NCBI GenBank assembly: GCA_033557835.1 | Contig: JAWQRO010000169.1 | Span: 1-51,373 of the forward strand | Direction of reading: 5' to 3' | Length of the DNA stretch: 51,373 nt | Source of the DNA: Helochares maculicollis | Taxonomy: Eukaryota; Arthropoda; Insecta; Coleoptera; Hydrophilidae | Shown here: piece by piece, positions 1 to 12,398 of the stretch | Numbering within the stretch: the stretch's first letter is position 1 | Layout: the number at the start of each line of letters is the position of its first letter | The notes under the pieces: model-generated | What the model was told of the DNA's origin: nothing | The model's input: the letters and a program-made list of their open reading frames with translations, nothing else | Database searches by the model: none | Program-made: the position numbers and the translations under genes

Positions 1-2230
1 CAGATGTTGCTCAAGGCCGTACGGTCATATAAAATGAGGGACTGGGTTTTTTTTTCGAGTTTATATTTTTACAACTGTATAATATGTATGTATACGCTAC
101 GAAAATTAATATTTTTATTTATATTATCGTTCTGTAACGTATATTACGGTAATTGACATGCATATTACGAAGAATACAACTTTTTCAACATTTTGCATCG
201 CTGTATCTCCGAAATGGTGATTCTTAGGAAAAAAAGTGTATGAACAATTTTTATAGATAATTGCATGATGAATAATTTTTGTCTTACCTATTTTTATTAT
301 AAAACTTACCGTTTAGCTGGAAAACTCAAAAAACCGATTTTGCAACATTTGACCTTGAATAAATTTTTTTCCACTCTTCGGATTGATGTGGATAATTGAC
401 AAATTGTGTATAGCAGGGTTCTCAACATTCATGCCAATTTTTAGCAAGGTGCGAATTAATGTAACCTTCAATCTCTATTTTGACCGGACTAAATGCCTTT
501 CTATAAGATATCGTGTACTAAAGCTGCAAATATTGCGATAATTGGTAAAATGAGCTGATTCCTTATATTGGTATATTGCAAAAGTTAGTCTAAGTTTCAT
601 TTCTGTCGAATGAAATCAAAACTAGTGGTAGTAGAACAGGCTACACTAATTTTAGTATGTTCGACGAGCCCTAACTGGAGGCAATTAGTAATGCAGTATC
701 TATTTTTTGAGACTCAAAGAAAATTATTAAAAATATTTAATCAATAAAAAGGCATTGTCTCATAGTATGGTATGTAAAACAGGAACCTTTTTGATATTCA
801 TACGATGTCCCATATCGAGAGCGTGGAGCATGACCGCCCCTATTTATTCTCACTCAATAAGTAACATTCCAGGGGCGACTGTTGGTGCTTTTAATGGTGC
901 GTAATTACAATATGTCAAAAGCTTGTTATCGCAAAGATTATTGCTGTGCATAGAGCATCGGCTCAACAACACAGAGGGACAATAAAAGTTGGTTCGCAGT
1001 ATTGAGAGGGTGAGGGGATCGGGCAGCCGACGGATCCTTTACAAAATAAAATAGTCATTCGCTACGCTTTTATTAAAAGTCAAGCGTGCGCATATTGTCG
1101 TCGCCCTAGTCCGGGTCTCCGGATTCCTGCAATAGTTGCCCCTTCCCCCCACTGCATTACTGATGTCTCCTCTTTATTTCCGCGCTCTCTTCTTATTTAA
1201 CCAATTTGCGTCGCTTTATTTGAATTTATTATAAATTATTATACTTTCTTACTTCATTCAGTTCTAATCTTGAGAATCCGTTGGAAAAGCCTGCAATTTA
1301 TTTTAGGCTGTAGGGAGCCGGTTTTATTCAATTCAGATTCTGCTTCGCTTCAGAGGATTAGATTCACTTCATATATTTTTGGGGATTGTGCATAACTGAT
1401 GAAAATAAAAAGCATCAAATAACTTTTATAACAAAATTGGAAACTGAAATGCTGTTTTTGAATCGTATAGTTTTGCAATTCATGTACAATATATAACGTA
1501 TTCAACTGGTACGTCTGTAGAGACGCAATAAATATAAATACCGAAATCAAATAAAAGCGGGGCGAGTTCGTTCTGAGCGCGCTTAAAAAAGTAATTACAC
1601 ATCAAACGAATCGTGGAAAAATGCGGTCGGAATTCATATTGTTTTCATAACGTAACGAGAGAGCGAGCGGTTGTATTGTAACCGTGCTATATAAACTGTC
1701 ATATATCAAGAGAAGCACGAGGAGTAGAGGGCGTTGAATCCTCTATCCCGATCCACCCCTCAAAAATGTGTCCATGTCATGATTGACTATGTTAATATCA
1801 TTTGGTACCGCGCGGCATTCGGAAAAGCAAGTCAAGCACCGGAGCTAAATCTGCTCTTCAGATTATATTGTCTGCTGTCCCTTACGGCCTCCGATGCCCC
1901 TTTTCCTCATTAACGTCACGATTTAATATGTTATACTTTTAGCTGCTTTGTTGGGGTTCTGTCGTTGCTTTGTGTCTTTTAACTTTTTTGTGTTTATTAT
2001 ATTTTTTAGATTTTTTATAATAACTTATTACCGTTAAAATCAATATTGTTAAAATGTATCAAATCGCTCAAATATATCATCTCTTCAAATCCATTGACCA
2101 TTAAAGATTTGTCAGCAAATTAAGTTATCAGATATTCAAACTTAGCACTAAATATATTTTATAAAAGCTGGTCGTATTGTTTATTTTTTTATACAGCGTG
2201 TTAATTTCCAATATTTAGACTAAATAATAT
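1..2230. other. Gene-free AT-rich stretch, nothing recognised
   Basis: No reading frame here resembles a known protein and no RNA gene or inverted repeat was recognised. Composition is AT-rich with short GC-richer patches near 1005-1180 and 1640-1920. If the formin gene extends to the left of the window, this is intronic DNA. Confidence 0.5.
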
Positions 2231-2269
2231 TATGCAGACACAACGGAACCGTTATTGCTATAAAAATAA

Positions 2270-2780
2270 CAGCACCACAATCAAACACGTCGTTAGATCC
2301 TTCAAAGCCTCGAGATTAAATTTTTTTATGAAAGCAAAACCGACCTTATCAAAGGGAAACAGAAAAAAAAACAAACAATCATTGAAATCAAATTTTATAA
2401 CACCGCGTTTTATTCGTATCACTTAAAACAGAACGTGACCTCGAAGAAATATCGCTTTGTATTAACATCTTCCGCCGCAAGAGAGACGAATACATCATAC
2501 ATTGCAAACTAACGTCACCTTTATCTTTATAAAAATGCCGGCATCACCATTAAAACAACCGCTATAATAACGAGATTAAATTATTTCAAAAACACAAAAC
2601 CTTCCTAATAACATAAATACAGAAAAACAACATAAACAACCATTTAAGTAAAATTTTATTCGACCGCGTTGTTTTTTGAACTGGAGTTCGAACGTGACCC
2701 CGAAAGAATATCGCGTTATACTACTGCCGCAAGAAGGGTGGTTACGTAATACATCTAAAACTAAACAATAACTTAATTGT
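2270..2780. repeat. Diverged tandem duplication, unit about 260 bp, two copies
   Basis: Two adjacent blocks share landmarks in the same order. The string cgagattaaa begins at 2311 and again at 2571 (260 bp apart). The string gaacgtgacc begins at 2431 and 2690 (259 bp apart), followed in both copies by a run ending in a reaaatatcgc-type block. A ccgcaagar motif follows at about 2472 and 2727, then a tacatc block. The copies have diverged by many substitutions and small indels, so the duplication is old. No protein is encoded. It could be a degraded satellite, part of an unrecognised transposon, or a duplicated regulatory block. Confidence 0.6.
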
Positions 2781-3819
2781 CGACATTCTTTATCGTTAAA
2801 ATTCGATGTCTACTTAAGTATGATGGACTAAAGTCAATTTCTACAACAATTAATAGTACAAATGCATGTTTCGACGACAGAAAAACATGCACCGCTTGTT
2901 CTGTGTTTGTAAATTTATTGCGTTTTTGGTTTTTTGATGAGCATGCGCTTTCATTTTTATCACCTTGTTTACAATAACATGATGGTTTCGTGCTAACTAA
3001 GTTTAGATGCTTTGCATATTAGTAAATATGTCTTTTTTTGAATAATTACTAACGTAATAAAAAATGTGGGGCTTTTTGTTCCTCCCCGGTTGAAATTTAT
3101 TGGGCTGTTAACTTTTTTAGCTCGTCTTTATTTCTTTTCAACGAGGGTTTTTAATATTATTTCGTCAGTTTCGAATCCAGATGCTTTAAGCGTAAACAAG
3201 AAGGTGATTTTTTTGAAATACCGATAAAATTCGTCTGTGTTCGACCGACGACGTCATAAGGAATTCCAACAGTGATTCCTAACATGTACATGTAATTAAT
3301 ATCTCGGTTACTAATTATGCCCCAAAATGCAAACAAAACCTATCGCTTATTATTTCTTATATCTACCAGCCCTTTAAGTTTTGTAATTTAATTTGAAACG
3401 GGCTGTATAGTTTAAAAATCTGATTTTATCCCTTGCCACTTTTTTGGCACCAGCATGATCCCATGGTCATAAACATTTTATGTTAATGTTTATTGTAATG
3501 AACAATTACTTGCTGGATCTAGATGATATTTGATGTCTTCATTTGCAATAATGAGGCGGTATCAAATTTGATGAATATGATAATATTACTACGAATATGA
3601 TAATAAGACCTCGCATATTCTCTGTGCAACATTACTTATTTTATTGATTAATCCTGGCTTTTTCTGTTTAATTTAAGTGAAACATTTCATTCGTCCAGCT
3701 TGTGATAATACACTTCAGAATTGATCATTTTATAGTCTTTTAGAAGCTAAAAGTAATTACTTTGACACCCCACTAAGCAGACAGCAGCCCCCTTTTTTTA
3801 TTAAAATCCTATTTTGAAG

Positions 3820-4160
3820 TGCTTTGAGTCGTTTCATATTTTACTCTTTAATTTCTTGCGTTTAACAATCTAGGAGAGTTTCCATTTCTTGTCCCCAGTG
3901 ATGAGCACTTTAAAAAAGGCACCATTTTCTTGAGGTTTGATAACTAAATCGCATACATTTTCACGAAGGCACCGCTTTATTTCCGTAAGAATATAAGGAG
4001 CTTTGAGATTAAATGTAGGCGTTTTAATTGATCATGTGTGGCTAAATTGGATAAATTGAATCTCTCAGTAATTTTAAAACTAGTTATACATCAGCTAGAA
4101 TCAATTAATGGTTTTAATGTGTTTTCATCAGTTTCAATTGGCCTTTTAGAAAGTAACTAA
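3820..4160 (-). pseudogene. Mariner-like transposase relic (weak)
   Basis: On the minus strand around 3890-3940 a frame reads LITGDKKW, close to the (V/I)TGDEKW block that carries the first catalytic Asp of mariner transposases. It is followed, after a stop, by a basic KRKK run like the one that follows this block in mariners, and preceded by ENGAFFKV, where mariners have a similar phenylalanine/leucine-rich lead-in. The rest is too decayed to follow and no inverted repeats were seen. The call rests on one motif and its spacing. Confidence 0.4.
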
Positions 4161-4311
4161 TTAAAATTAAGTTTTGGCACCAACGCTCGGCCAATACACC
4201 CTCTCCATACATAATATATTTCTCGATTGAACAGCATTTTTACTTTTTTGGTAGTGAATAGTTAAAATATGCCGAATATGCTGCTGTTCGCTTTCTATAT
4301 TTGATAGGGCT

Positions 4312-6012
4312 TGTAACGATTTTTTTGTTCAATCAAAAGGAAAAGGCATCGGAAAGTCATCGAATTCTTGTAGAGACTTACAGCGAACTTGTTCCAACTG
4401 TCAAGACTTGTGAACGCTAGTTTCACCGTTTTAAAAGTTTCGAATTCACGTCGATACACAAACACAACAAATGATGGCGGAGCAGTTTAATGTTACTCGG
4501 CAAGCCATTTCCGATCGCCTGAGTGCCATGTGGAAGATTCAAGAGGTTGGAAATTGGGTTCCACACAAACTGAACGAACGACGAAAAACTGTGCGCCACA
4601 AAAGAAATGGTGTTTTGGATCGGGTTGTAACTGGCGATGATAATACCGTCCGCTATCGACAAAAAATGTTCAATTTAAACCACACATTGATCGAAAAACG
4701 CCCAGAATGGGCTCGAAGGTTCGGCAAAGTCATTCTGCAGCATAACAACGTTCCTGCACATTCAGCCAAAGTGGCAAAAAAACGATTTCTTTGCTTGGAT
4801 CAGAACTCATACCCCATCCGCCGTATTCTCCAGCCCTGGCGCCTTCTGATTATCACCTCTTCTCATCGATGAGACCCGCACTGACTGAGCAACATTTCAA
4901 GACTTTCGAGAATGTACAAAAATGACTTGATATAATTTTTTTATGGCTTTGGGTTATTACCCATTTAGCCAGCTCACGGAAATTTAACTATATAACTTAA
5001 AACTATGGAAGAAACACAGGGTCACGCGCTTCACATCAGGGGGTCTATCACAAGGACTTCTCATATCAAAAGGCAAGAGTAGACCAACGGTTAAAAGGCG
5101 GACAAACAGAGGTTAACACGAAGGATCTTAACTTAACTACCTACCTAAATACATGCTAACTTAAATTTACCTTAAATATTAATTTCGTAATTCGATCATT
5201 ATTTTGTAAAGTCCAATCTCCCTAATGATAGTAAATGAGTAATGTTTACTGGGAGCTGAATATCAAGCAATACCAAACTCTCTATCAAAATGGAACAATC
5301 ATTATAATATGTTTTACAATTAAAAAAATATGGTTTAAGTCGGCAACCGATGTACGGTCGCACTCGCAATATGGGTCTGGAAAAATTTTTATTTTAAATA
5401 GATGCTGAGGGTAACATCCGTGACCAAACTTAAGCCGACTTATTGTTGTTACAGCATTTCTAGGAATTGTTTGACTTTTAAACCAAGATGAATGTGGTAA
5501 TTCTTTATAAATAATAAAATATTGACTCGAAGAGTCCGCGGCAAAATTATTCCACTCTTGTCTCCATTTCTTCATTGCTTTCTTTTACAGTGATTCGAGA
5601 CATCCGAAAGGCTGACTTCATTAATGTTTACTGCTAAAAGGCACTCGCCACTTTCCTTGGCCCTTTGGTCGGCCAATTCGTTACCCAATACTCCAGTGTG
5701 AGCCTTTACAAACTTGCGGGAAGCATTTCTTTTTTGAACTTCAGAGCACAAATTAATAATGCGTTTAATTATACCGTTCTCTTTCTGGGTTGTTGTCCAA
5801 TTGGATAATGCCTTTAATACTGATAGTGAGTCTGTAAGGGTTGCAAAATTCCCATAATGTATATTCTCCAATATCCATTCCAAAACCTCAACGATTACTA
5901 CAGCTTCAGCAGTAAAAATGGAGCAGATATTATCAAAAATAAATGTTCTTGACAATGCCAAGAAATTGAAAGTTAAAGCTTTCTTTTGTAATGTTATCCA
6001 TAAATTACACGA
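4312..6012 (+). pseudogene. Broken mariner (mauritiana/Mos1-like lineage), split by a LINE insertion
   Basis: Transposase remains run on the plus strand from about 4312 to 4936 and resume at about 5960-6012. The first part includes an HTH-like stretch (MMAEQFNVTRQAISDRL from 4471), a frame-broken TGD block near 4633 and ILQHNNVPAHSAK (second catalytic Asp changed to Asn). The second part encodes the C-terminal block that in the sister copy at 29910-31025 directly follows the point where the first part stops. Between them sits a minus-strand LINE. The 5' end and both inverted repeats are missing, and there are internal deletions and frameshifts. Nucleotide similarity to the 29910 copy is obvious along its length, so both come from one family. 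Confidence 0.75.
4937..5959 (-). mobile_element. 5'-truncated non-LTR retrotransposon (RNase H and C-terminal end of ORF2)
   Basis: The minus strand encodes the tail of a LINE ORF2. An RNase H domain begins near 5958 (IFTAEAVVIVEVLEWI, then TLTDSLSVLKALSN and VKAHTGVLGNELADQRAKE), giving the E, D and (H)/D-type motifs of retroelement RNase H. A frameshift near 5572 leads to a second frame (KKWRQEWNNF to the cysteine-containing PYCECD block near 5345). Downstream is about 350 bp of 3' UTR ending in a T7 run at 4936-4942, which is an oligo(A) tail on the minus strand. The abrupt start inside ORF2 is the 5' truncation expected from target-primed reverse transcription. It lies inside an older mariner. 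RNase H at the end of ORF2 points to an R1/I/Jockey-type clade, but this was not resolved. Confidence 0.75.
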
Positions 6013-6925
6013 AATGGGGCCGATTTTTCTCCAATTCGGCCTCGAATTGGCATAATAATTCGGCATAGTTGAGCCCTGTGATCGTTTTGCCATTCTCCAG
6101 GTTGACGATGTGGTTCACCTCTTGCGAATCCCAGAAAACTGTGGCCATCCCCTTTCCGGCCGATAGGATAGTTTTCGCCTTCTTTGGAGCACGTTCAGTG
6201 GGATGAAGTCTATTATATCGACTGTTCCTTGATCTTTGGTGGATACCATTTGATCCATGTTTCGTCGACGGTCACGAAACGACGCAGAAACTCCTTCAGA
6301 TTGCACTTAAACAGCGTCAAACACTGCTCTGAAGTGGTCTCACGGTTGCGCTTGTTGTCGAGAGTGAGCAAACGCGCCACCCATCGCCCCGACAGCTTTC
6401 TCATGCCCAAAATTTCATGCAGGATATGACCCACGCGGTCTTTTTAGATGCCCATTGCTTTAGCTATCTCGCGTATCTTCAATCGGCGGTCTCGTAACAC
6501 GAGATCGTGGATTTTTGTCAGGATATCCTCCGTGGTAGCCATTTTCTGGACATCTGGGAGTGGCTCATCAAAAACCAACGTTGAAACTCGTTAAACCAAT
6601 TTAAACCATGTTGAAAGTCGTTAAACCAATGTTCGACGGTCGCCATCGAAGAAAAAGAGTCGCCGTACACAGCATTCAAGCGCTCTTTGATTTCGCTGCG
6701 TGAAATTTGGATAGTAGCCATCTGCGAGAATGTACAACACGATGGTAAATCTCTTTGCCATACTGGCACCAGCGGGCGGTGAGGGTAAGTACATATTGAA
6801 CTTTCTTCGTAGATTGTAGATTACAAACAGTCATAATAGTTTTTTGTATGTTGAGTTGGAGCTGAAATTGACAAAGAATAAATTTGCTGGAAAGTTTTTG
6901 ACGATGAACAACAAAGTACATGAAT
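6013..6925 (-). pseudogene. Mariner transposase relic, second lineage
   Basis: Minus-strand frames read MATIQISRSEIKERLN from 6721 (start of transposase), an HTH region with an internal small duplication (FNDFQ / FNEFQ near 6590-6630), then GHILHEILGMRKLSGRWVA (6434 leftward), RRFVTVDETWIKWY (first catalytic Asp) and, after frame changes, the PERGWPQFSGI block near 6140. It stops before the second catalytic Asp, where it abuts the 3' piece of the neighbouring plus-strand mariner at about 6013. At least three frame breaks and stops are present. This lineage differs from the Mos1-like copies in the window. No inverted repeat was identified beyond 6770. Confidence 0.7.
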
Positions 6926-7319
6926 AGAACTAATTATTTCTTCAATATTGGCACGTTTTTGGCGTCTAGAACGAGGATCCTCTCGAAGGCTCGAATAACT
7001 ACGCTTACAGACTTTAGACTACTTGCATACCTTTGTTTTTGAGGAAGCACCATCGCCAAACACATTGACTATTTCGTTATAAATTTTCACTTTTTAAATC
7101 TTTTTTAGTAACAATTTTATTATAGCTCGGCGTTCAATTGTTTCCAGGTTAAAAAATGCTACCTATATCTTAATCTCCTTTCAATAGCTGGTAAACAAAC
7201 ACATATGAAAGGTGAATACACTTTAATCACTTGTTTTAAAGTGTTGCTCTGCCAACTTTTCGACCAGCCTAGTATTTTGATGGTTATGCTTATCCAAAAC
7301 CGTATATGTAAAAAGTGCG
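6926..7319. other. Gene-free stretch between transposon relics
   Basis: No reading frame or RNA gene is supported. The right part may be decayed 5' sequence of the LINE reverse transcriptase that becomes readable at about 7320. Confidence 0.4.
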
Positions 7320-8420
7320 ATCTGGATGGGGTTTCGAGAGGGCCTGGGAACTAGAAAGGCGTTGTTTGCACTATCGGTACTACTACAGAAGTGCCGCGAT
7401 CTGAGAAACGACGTGTACCTGTGTTTCATTTGACTATGTCAAACACAATAGGTTGCTAAGTGTCCTAGAAAGAAAAGGATTAGACTCCCAAGATTTAAAA
7501 ATCATCCAGTACCGCTATGAACACCAGGTAGCGACAGTGAGACTTGAGAGCCCCCAAAAGGAAGCAGTGCCTATTAAGCGTGGAGTCAGACAAGGCTGCC
7601 TACTGAGCCCGATGCTCTTCAATGTGTAATCGAAAGTAATACATAACATAATGCACTGGAAATTGCAAATGATGGAATTAAAGTGAATGGAATGATGGTG
7701 AACAACTTAAAATATGCCGACCATACAGTTGTGATGGTAGACAGTGCTGAGGGATTGCAAAGGATGCTCAGCAGAATATCAGCAGATGGAGACCAAATGG
7801 GAGTTAAAATCAACACCTCAAAGATATTGATTCTGGTGATAAGCCGGAATCCATGCCAACAGACACACATATGGAAAGCTGATAACAAAGTACAAATACC
7901 TGGGCAGATGGATTGGGGAGCATTTGGATCCAGATTGGGAAATAAGAGCTCGTATTGAAATGGCCAGGGCGAGGTTCCTGAAAATGCGTAACCTGCTGAG
8001 CGACAGATCACTAGATACCCATATAAAATACAACTTTGTCAAGTGTTACATATAATCCGTACAGTTGTATGGGGTTGAAGCGTGGACGCTAAAAGTCAGT
8101 AGTTGGAATAGACTTGAGGCGTTTGAAATGTGGATTTTTGGGTGAATTTTAAAAATATCGTGGACTTCCCACGTCAGCAACGTGGTAGTTTTACACCTAA
8201 TGAACAGAGAACTTGAACTAATCCAAATAATAAAAAAGCGAAAAACCGCATATATCGGCCACGTAATGAGACACGAAAAATATGAATGTCTGTAACTTAT
8301 GATGGTAGGCAAAATTGAGTTCTATTGAGAAGACCTCAGGCTAGAGAAAAATAAGCCAGGGTTGTTGCCGATCTTCGATAGGAGAGGGCACTGAAAGAAG
8401 AAGATGCTCATCCCTATTGA
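7320..8420 (+). pseudogene. LINE reverse transcriptase relic
   Basis: Plus-strand frames, joined across breaks, follow the order of a non-LTR reverse transcriptase: GFREGLGTRKALFAL near 7328, the palm start DVYLCFI near 7410, IKRGVRQGCLLSPMLFN near 7575-7625 (classic RT block), LKYADHTVVMVDSAEGLQ from about 7709, then the thumb and C-terminal region with QLYGVEAWTL, LEAFEMW and KKRKTAYIGHVMRHEKYE (about 8060-8290). The catalytic YADD reads YADH, so it is inactive apart from several stops and frameshifts. Endonuclease and 3' tail were not identified. This RT type, with the GHVMRHE-like tail, is common in insect genomes. Confidence 0.85.
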
Positions 8421-8735
8421 TTAATAATTTTATAAATTATTATGTTTTAGGCTTAAAGGACCAACCCCTGCTTTTGGCACGTGGAAAGAGTTTTCTAAAT
8501 TAGGGCAGATTGATGCGACTGTTTACTATTCTGCTTTTTTAGATAGAAAAATGTTATTTACGCATAACATGGCACATTTTATATGAGACTTTGTTAATAT
8601 GAAATTAGCGACAATGTAAATTTAAAGCAGGGTGAAATAGGAAGGCGCCAGACAGTATTTTTTTATTTCCAGTTTTTCAATGAGCGAATGTTACTATTCT
8701 CTTTGATCAAACATATTTTACTGTTAAATATTATT

Positions 8736-9988
8736 AGGAGTACAAATAAGTTTCCGCCGTTTTAAGAAAGGTGTCGCGGGGCGCGGCTTTCGTTAGAATT
8801 TGCAAATGATAACCGGCTTAAAAATAAGTCTGTTCGTTCTAAAATAACAAAACCTTACTATATTAGTGACTCCGTGCTAGTAAAATACAATTTTCATGAG
8901 CTGAAAATGTCTAAATTTGAACCAAATAAACGTCATTTGCGGAAACTTTTAATTTATTTCTTTAATTTAAAAAAATCTGCAGCTGAGGCGCGTCGAATTG
9001 CTCGTAGAAGCATATAATGAAGCTGCTTTGAGTGACTAAAAGCGGTGATTTTGATGTAGAAGACAAAGACCGCAGTGGAAGGCCTAAAATTTACGAAGAT
9101 GCAGAATTGGAAGAATTATTGTAGGAAGATTCGTCTCAAACACAAAAGGATCTTGCTCTAACATTAGAAGTCACTCAGCAAGCAGTTTCACATCGTTTAA
9201 AATCTTTAGGAATGATTCATATTCAGAAAAATTAGGTTCCATACGAATTGAAGCCAGGAGATATTGAACGCCGATTATGCATGAGTGAAATGCTGCTAGC
9301 CAGGCATAAAAAATGTTTTTTTTACATCGAATCGTCACCGGGGATGAGAAATGGATACATTACGACAACCCAAAAAGAAGAAAATCACGAGGAAAACCTA
9401 GCCATGCGTCAACATCCACAGCAAATCCGAATATTCACGGAAAAAAACTCATGTTGTGTATATGGTGGGATCAGCTGGGTGTGGTGTATTGCGAGTTGCT
9501 TAATCCGAGTGAAACAATCAGTGGAACTGTCTACCGAACACAATTGATGAGATTGAGCCGTGCTCTAAAGGGAAAACCCTCTCAATACTATTCAAGACAC
9601 GACAAAATAATTCTACTCCATGATAATGCTCGAGCGCATTTAGCGGTTCCGGTGAAAAACTATATGAAAACACTTGATTGGGAAGTATTACCCAACCCGC
9701 CGTATTCACCAGACATAGCGCCATCCGACTACTATCTGTTCCGGACAATGGCACGTGCTCTGTCGGAGCAGCGGTTCACAACATATAAAGATACCAAAAA
9801 TTGGGGTGATATGTGGATAGCCTCAAAAGATAAGGAGTTCTTCGGATGTGGAATCCAAATGCTGCCTGAGAGATTGGAAAAAGTGGTTGCTAGTGATAGA
9901 CAATACTTTGAATAAACTTAAACTACCGTTCTGTTGCAATAAATATTCCAGTTTTTATAAAAAATGGCGGAAACTTATTTGTACTCCT
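8736..9988 (+). mobile_element. Complete but defective mariner (Mos1-like lineage) with terminal inverted repeats
   Basis: The ends match as inverted repeats of 28 bp with one mismatch (left starts AGGAGTACAAATAAGTTTCC at 8736; right end at 9988). The 1253-bp length is typical of mariner. The flanks read TT on the left and TA on the right, so the TA target duplication is probably decayed by one base. The transposase begins at 8907 (MSKFEPNKRHLRK) and is broken by stops and frameshifts up to about 9340. From 9313 to 9915 a 200-codon frame is intact: HRIVTGDEKW, HDNARAH and PSDYYLF, with 34 residues between the second and third catalytic Asp (the mariner D34D signature), ending RQYFE-stop. The element cannot make transposase. 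Confidence 0.9.
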
Positions 9989-11349
9989 TATATATTGTAT
10001 TTTTTGTAGATATACAATTTTAGGACAAATTTCATATCCCCAAAGGCGTTCACAATTTTAAAATGAATTTTATTTATTGCGATGCTGAAAAAGTAACATT
10101 AAAAGAGCATCAGAGCTTGCGGGTACAAACTTGAACAAATTAACAAAGCTAAACATTATTAAATATCGCTTTTTCGCTGGTTGCCTGCCAAGTATGCTGT
10201 TAAATTCTTAGTTTGAAAACTCAAAATGCCCAAGGATGGTGATTTTTCAGTATCTCATAATTATTTAATCCAATATAGGAGCTTAACTTTTGATGCAAGT
10301 CGAATGCAAGATAATTTTGGTAGTCATGAGTTTTGTAAATCAAAATAGCTAATCTATTATGTTTCAATTAATTGAACAATATGGTGGTCACCGGTTACTC
10401 TGGATTCCAATATTTCTTAGTAGTAGATGCTTTCCGATTTAGAACAGTTGGATGATTTCGTGTTATAGTTATAAAAGAATTCAAATTAAATTCGCTTCAC
10501 AAGCAAATTTTCCGCAGTGCACTTCTTCTAATTTCTAAAGTATAGGCAATTCTTTTGAACAATATATCTTGAGATGTAGAAATATGATTAAAAAAGACAA
10601 ATTGAAAGATATTTAAGAATAACGTGCTGCAAAAACAATGCGTTTATCGATTTATATGTAATACCAGTTAAATAAATTAGGTACACATTGATTTTCTTAT
10701 GTCAAATCATATAATCAATATTTCTTACTTACCTTTTATGCACTGATAATATCAATTTTGGTTTCAATTAAACAGTATTGGCTGTCCAAACTAAACTAAC
10801 TATTTAACAGCCTTGGTAACTTTGTTAGATAACTTAACTAACAATTGATTTAAGCGATCAAAATTAGTTATCAATAAGTTTTGAATACGCAGTAGTAATC
10901 CCCCAATTAATAAGTGCATTTAAGGTTAGAGATGTAGTATTTAATATAAAAAACAACGCTTTATAAGACGATATGACAATTAGGTAACACTATATACAGA
11001 GAAAAGATCAATGTAACTTTAAATTAACGTTTAATTGGGTATAGCTAATATAATCTTAAACATTTAAAAAGTAAATAAATTATTTTACAAGTCTTTGGTT
11101 TCTTTGGTTACAGTAACGATTACGCAAAATAAAGTAATTAAAAGAGAACCACCACCATTTACCACCGAACAAATATTTACAAAATCGTTCTTGCTCTGTG
11201 ACAGCCGGGCGAAAACATATATGGGGATGGTTTGCATATCACATTTCAATTACGCTTAATGCTTATAATTTACAAATTTTTACATTTGTGTATACGGTTA
11301 TTTTTAGAGTCAGTTATGATATTCTTTAGCTTGGAAAGTTTGGGTAACT
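9989..11349. other. Gene-free 3' flank of the homeobox gene
   Basis: AT-rich, no coding frame. It presumably includes the 3' UTR of the minus-strand homeobox gene that ends at 11350, but no poly(A) signal could be chosen with confidence. Around 10790-10880 there are several clustered TTAACT/GTTA-type strings, which may be chance in such AT-rich DNA. Confidence 0.45.
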
Positions 11350-12398
11350 TCATGTATCCGTACTCGAACTATTCGTGTCCTGAATGTCGGGATGAGTATC
11401 GTCCATGAGAAGCTGCTGCTGCTTCAGGGCTGCAAGTCTTTGGTGAGTCAGTTCTAAGTGATGCTTTCTCCACTTTATTCGCCTGTTTTGGAACCACACT
11501 TTCACCTGTATGACAAGTGCAATATGTACAAACAACGCAATATAAACATCCAAAATTTGTACCTGAGCTTCGGTGAGTTGAAGAGTATGAGCTAAGTACA
11601 AGCGTTCGGGTCCTACCATGTACTGTTGTCTTTCAAATTCCGCCTCCAATCTCTCCAGTTGCTCAGGGGTAAATATCGTTCTGACTCTTTTACTTTTGCA
11701 GTTTTTTTTACTTGGAAGAACTGCTGAAGACATGTGTTTCAATCCTCGCACTGCGAACAGATACAAATTAGGAAACGAAAGTTCCTCTGCATTTTTGAGG
11801 CTTGACGCAATTTCATTGAATGAAAGATGATCTTAAGGTTTTGCATCGCGTCAAATGAATATTGTGTTTCACTTTAATTATTGCGTGCTACAATTAAGAA
11901 GGACATTTGTATTTGGTTTCATTTAATTGGCACATAAAGAGTTGAAAAGAGAAGATGCAAAGCTGAGATGAACGAAGAAGAGATCGAGGAATTACCTGTG
12001 TGTCGACTTGTAGCACAGGCTACAGCGTAATGTCCACCGGTTACGCCGACTGACGAAGAACCATGACGTACCGGAAGCTGTAACCTGCTGCAACCTGAAA
12101 CCAAGCTGTTCCTATCAGTTCCTCCTGGATGCACGCTTAAGTTCACTACGCTAAGGTCTGTTGGAGAAGATTTCGAATCGCTGTTATCGTTTTTCAAGCC
12201 TAATATAGCTGCTATTGTGAACGATTTGTTGCTTGCGGCGGCGGTTACACCTTTGCAATGTGAGTCGATGTGCTGTTTGAATTCTTCGCAGAGGGAATTG
12301 GTTGTTGAATGGTCATTTTCGATACCCGTTTGGTCTTCCAGCTGATGATAGCTTAAGAATTGAGATAACGACGTTGAGTAGTTGTAATGATGGAGCAT
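11350..12398 (-). CDS. Not-family (NOTO-like) homeobox transcription factor
   Basis: Sequence-specific nuclear transcription factor. Three coding exons on the minus strand: 12398-11996, 11750-11563 and 11505-11350 (stop TGA 11352-11350), joined by GT-AG introns of 245 and 57 bp; phases agree and give 248 aa. The homeodomain (about residues 153-212) contains KRVRTIFTPEQLERLE, QQYMVGPERLYLA and VKVWFQNRRIKWRK, with Asn51 present; this combination is that of the Not family, with Emx/ems as the next best fit. The second intron splits the homeodomain between positions 44 and 45, a site used by many homeobox genes. Exon 1 encodes FTIAAILGL, an eh1-type Groucho-binding motif, so repression is likely (inference). 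The start ATG at 12398 is 5' of a good acceptor-like sequence (TTTCGTTTCAG, about 12412), so an upstream 5' exon is possible. It appears nested in the formin intron. Confidence 0.88.

Noticed and set aside
1640..1920. GC-richer piece considered as a tRNA or promoter
   Set aside because: No cloverleaf, no A/B boxes at proper spacing, and no gene next to it.
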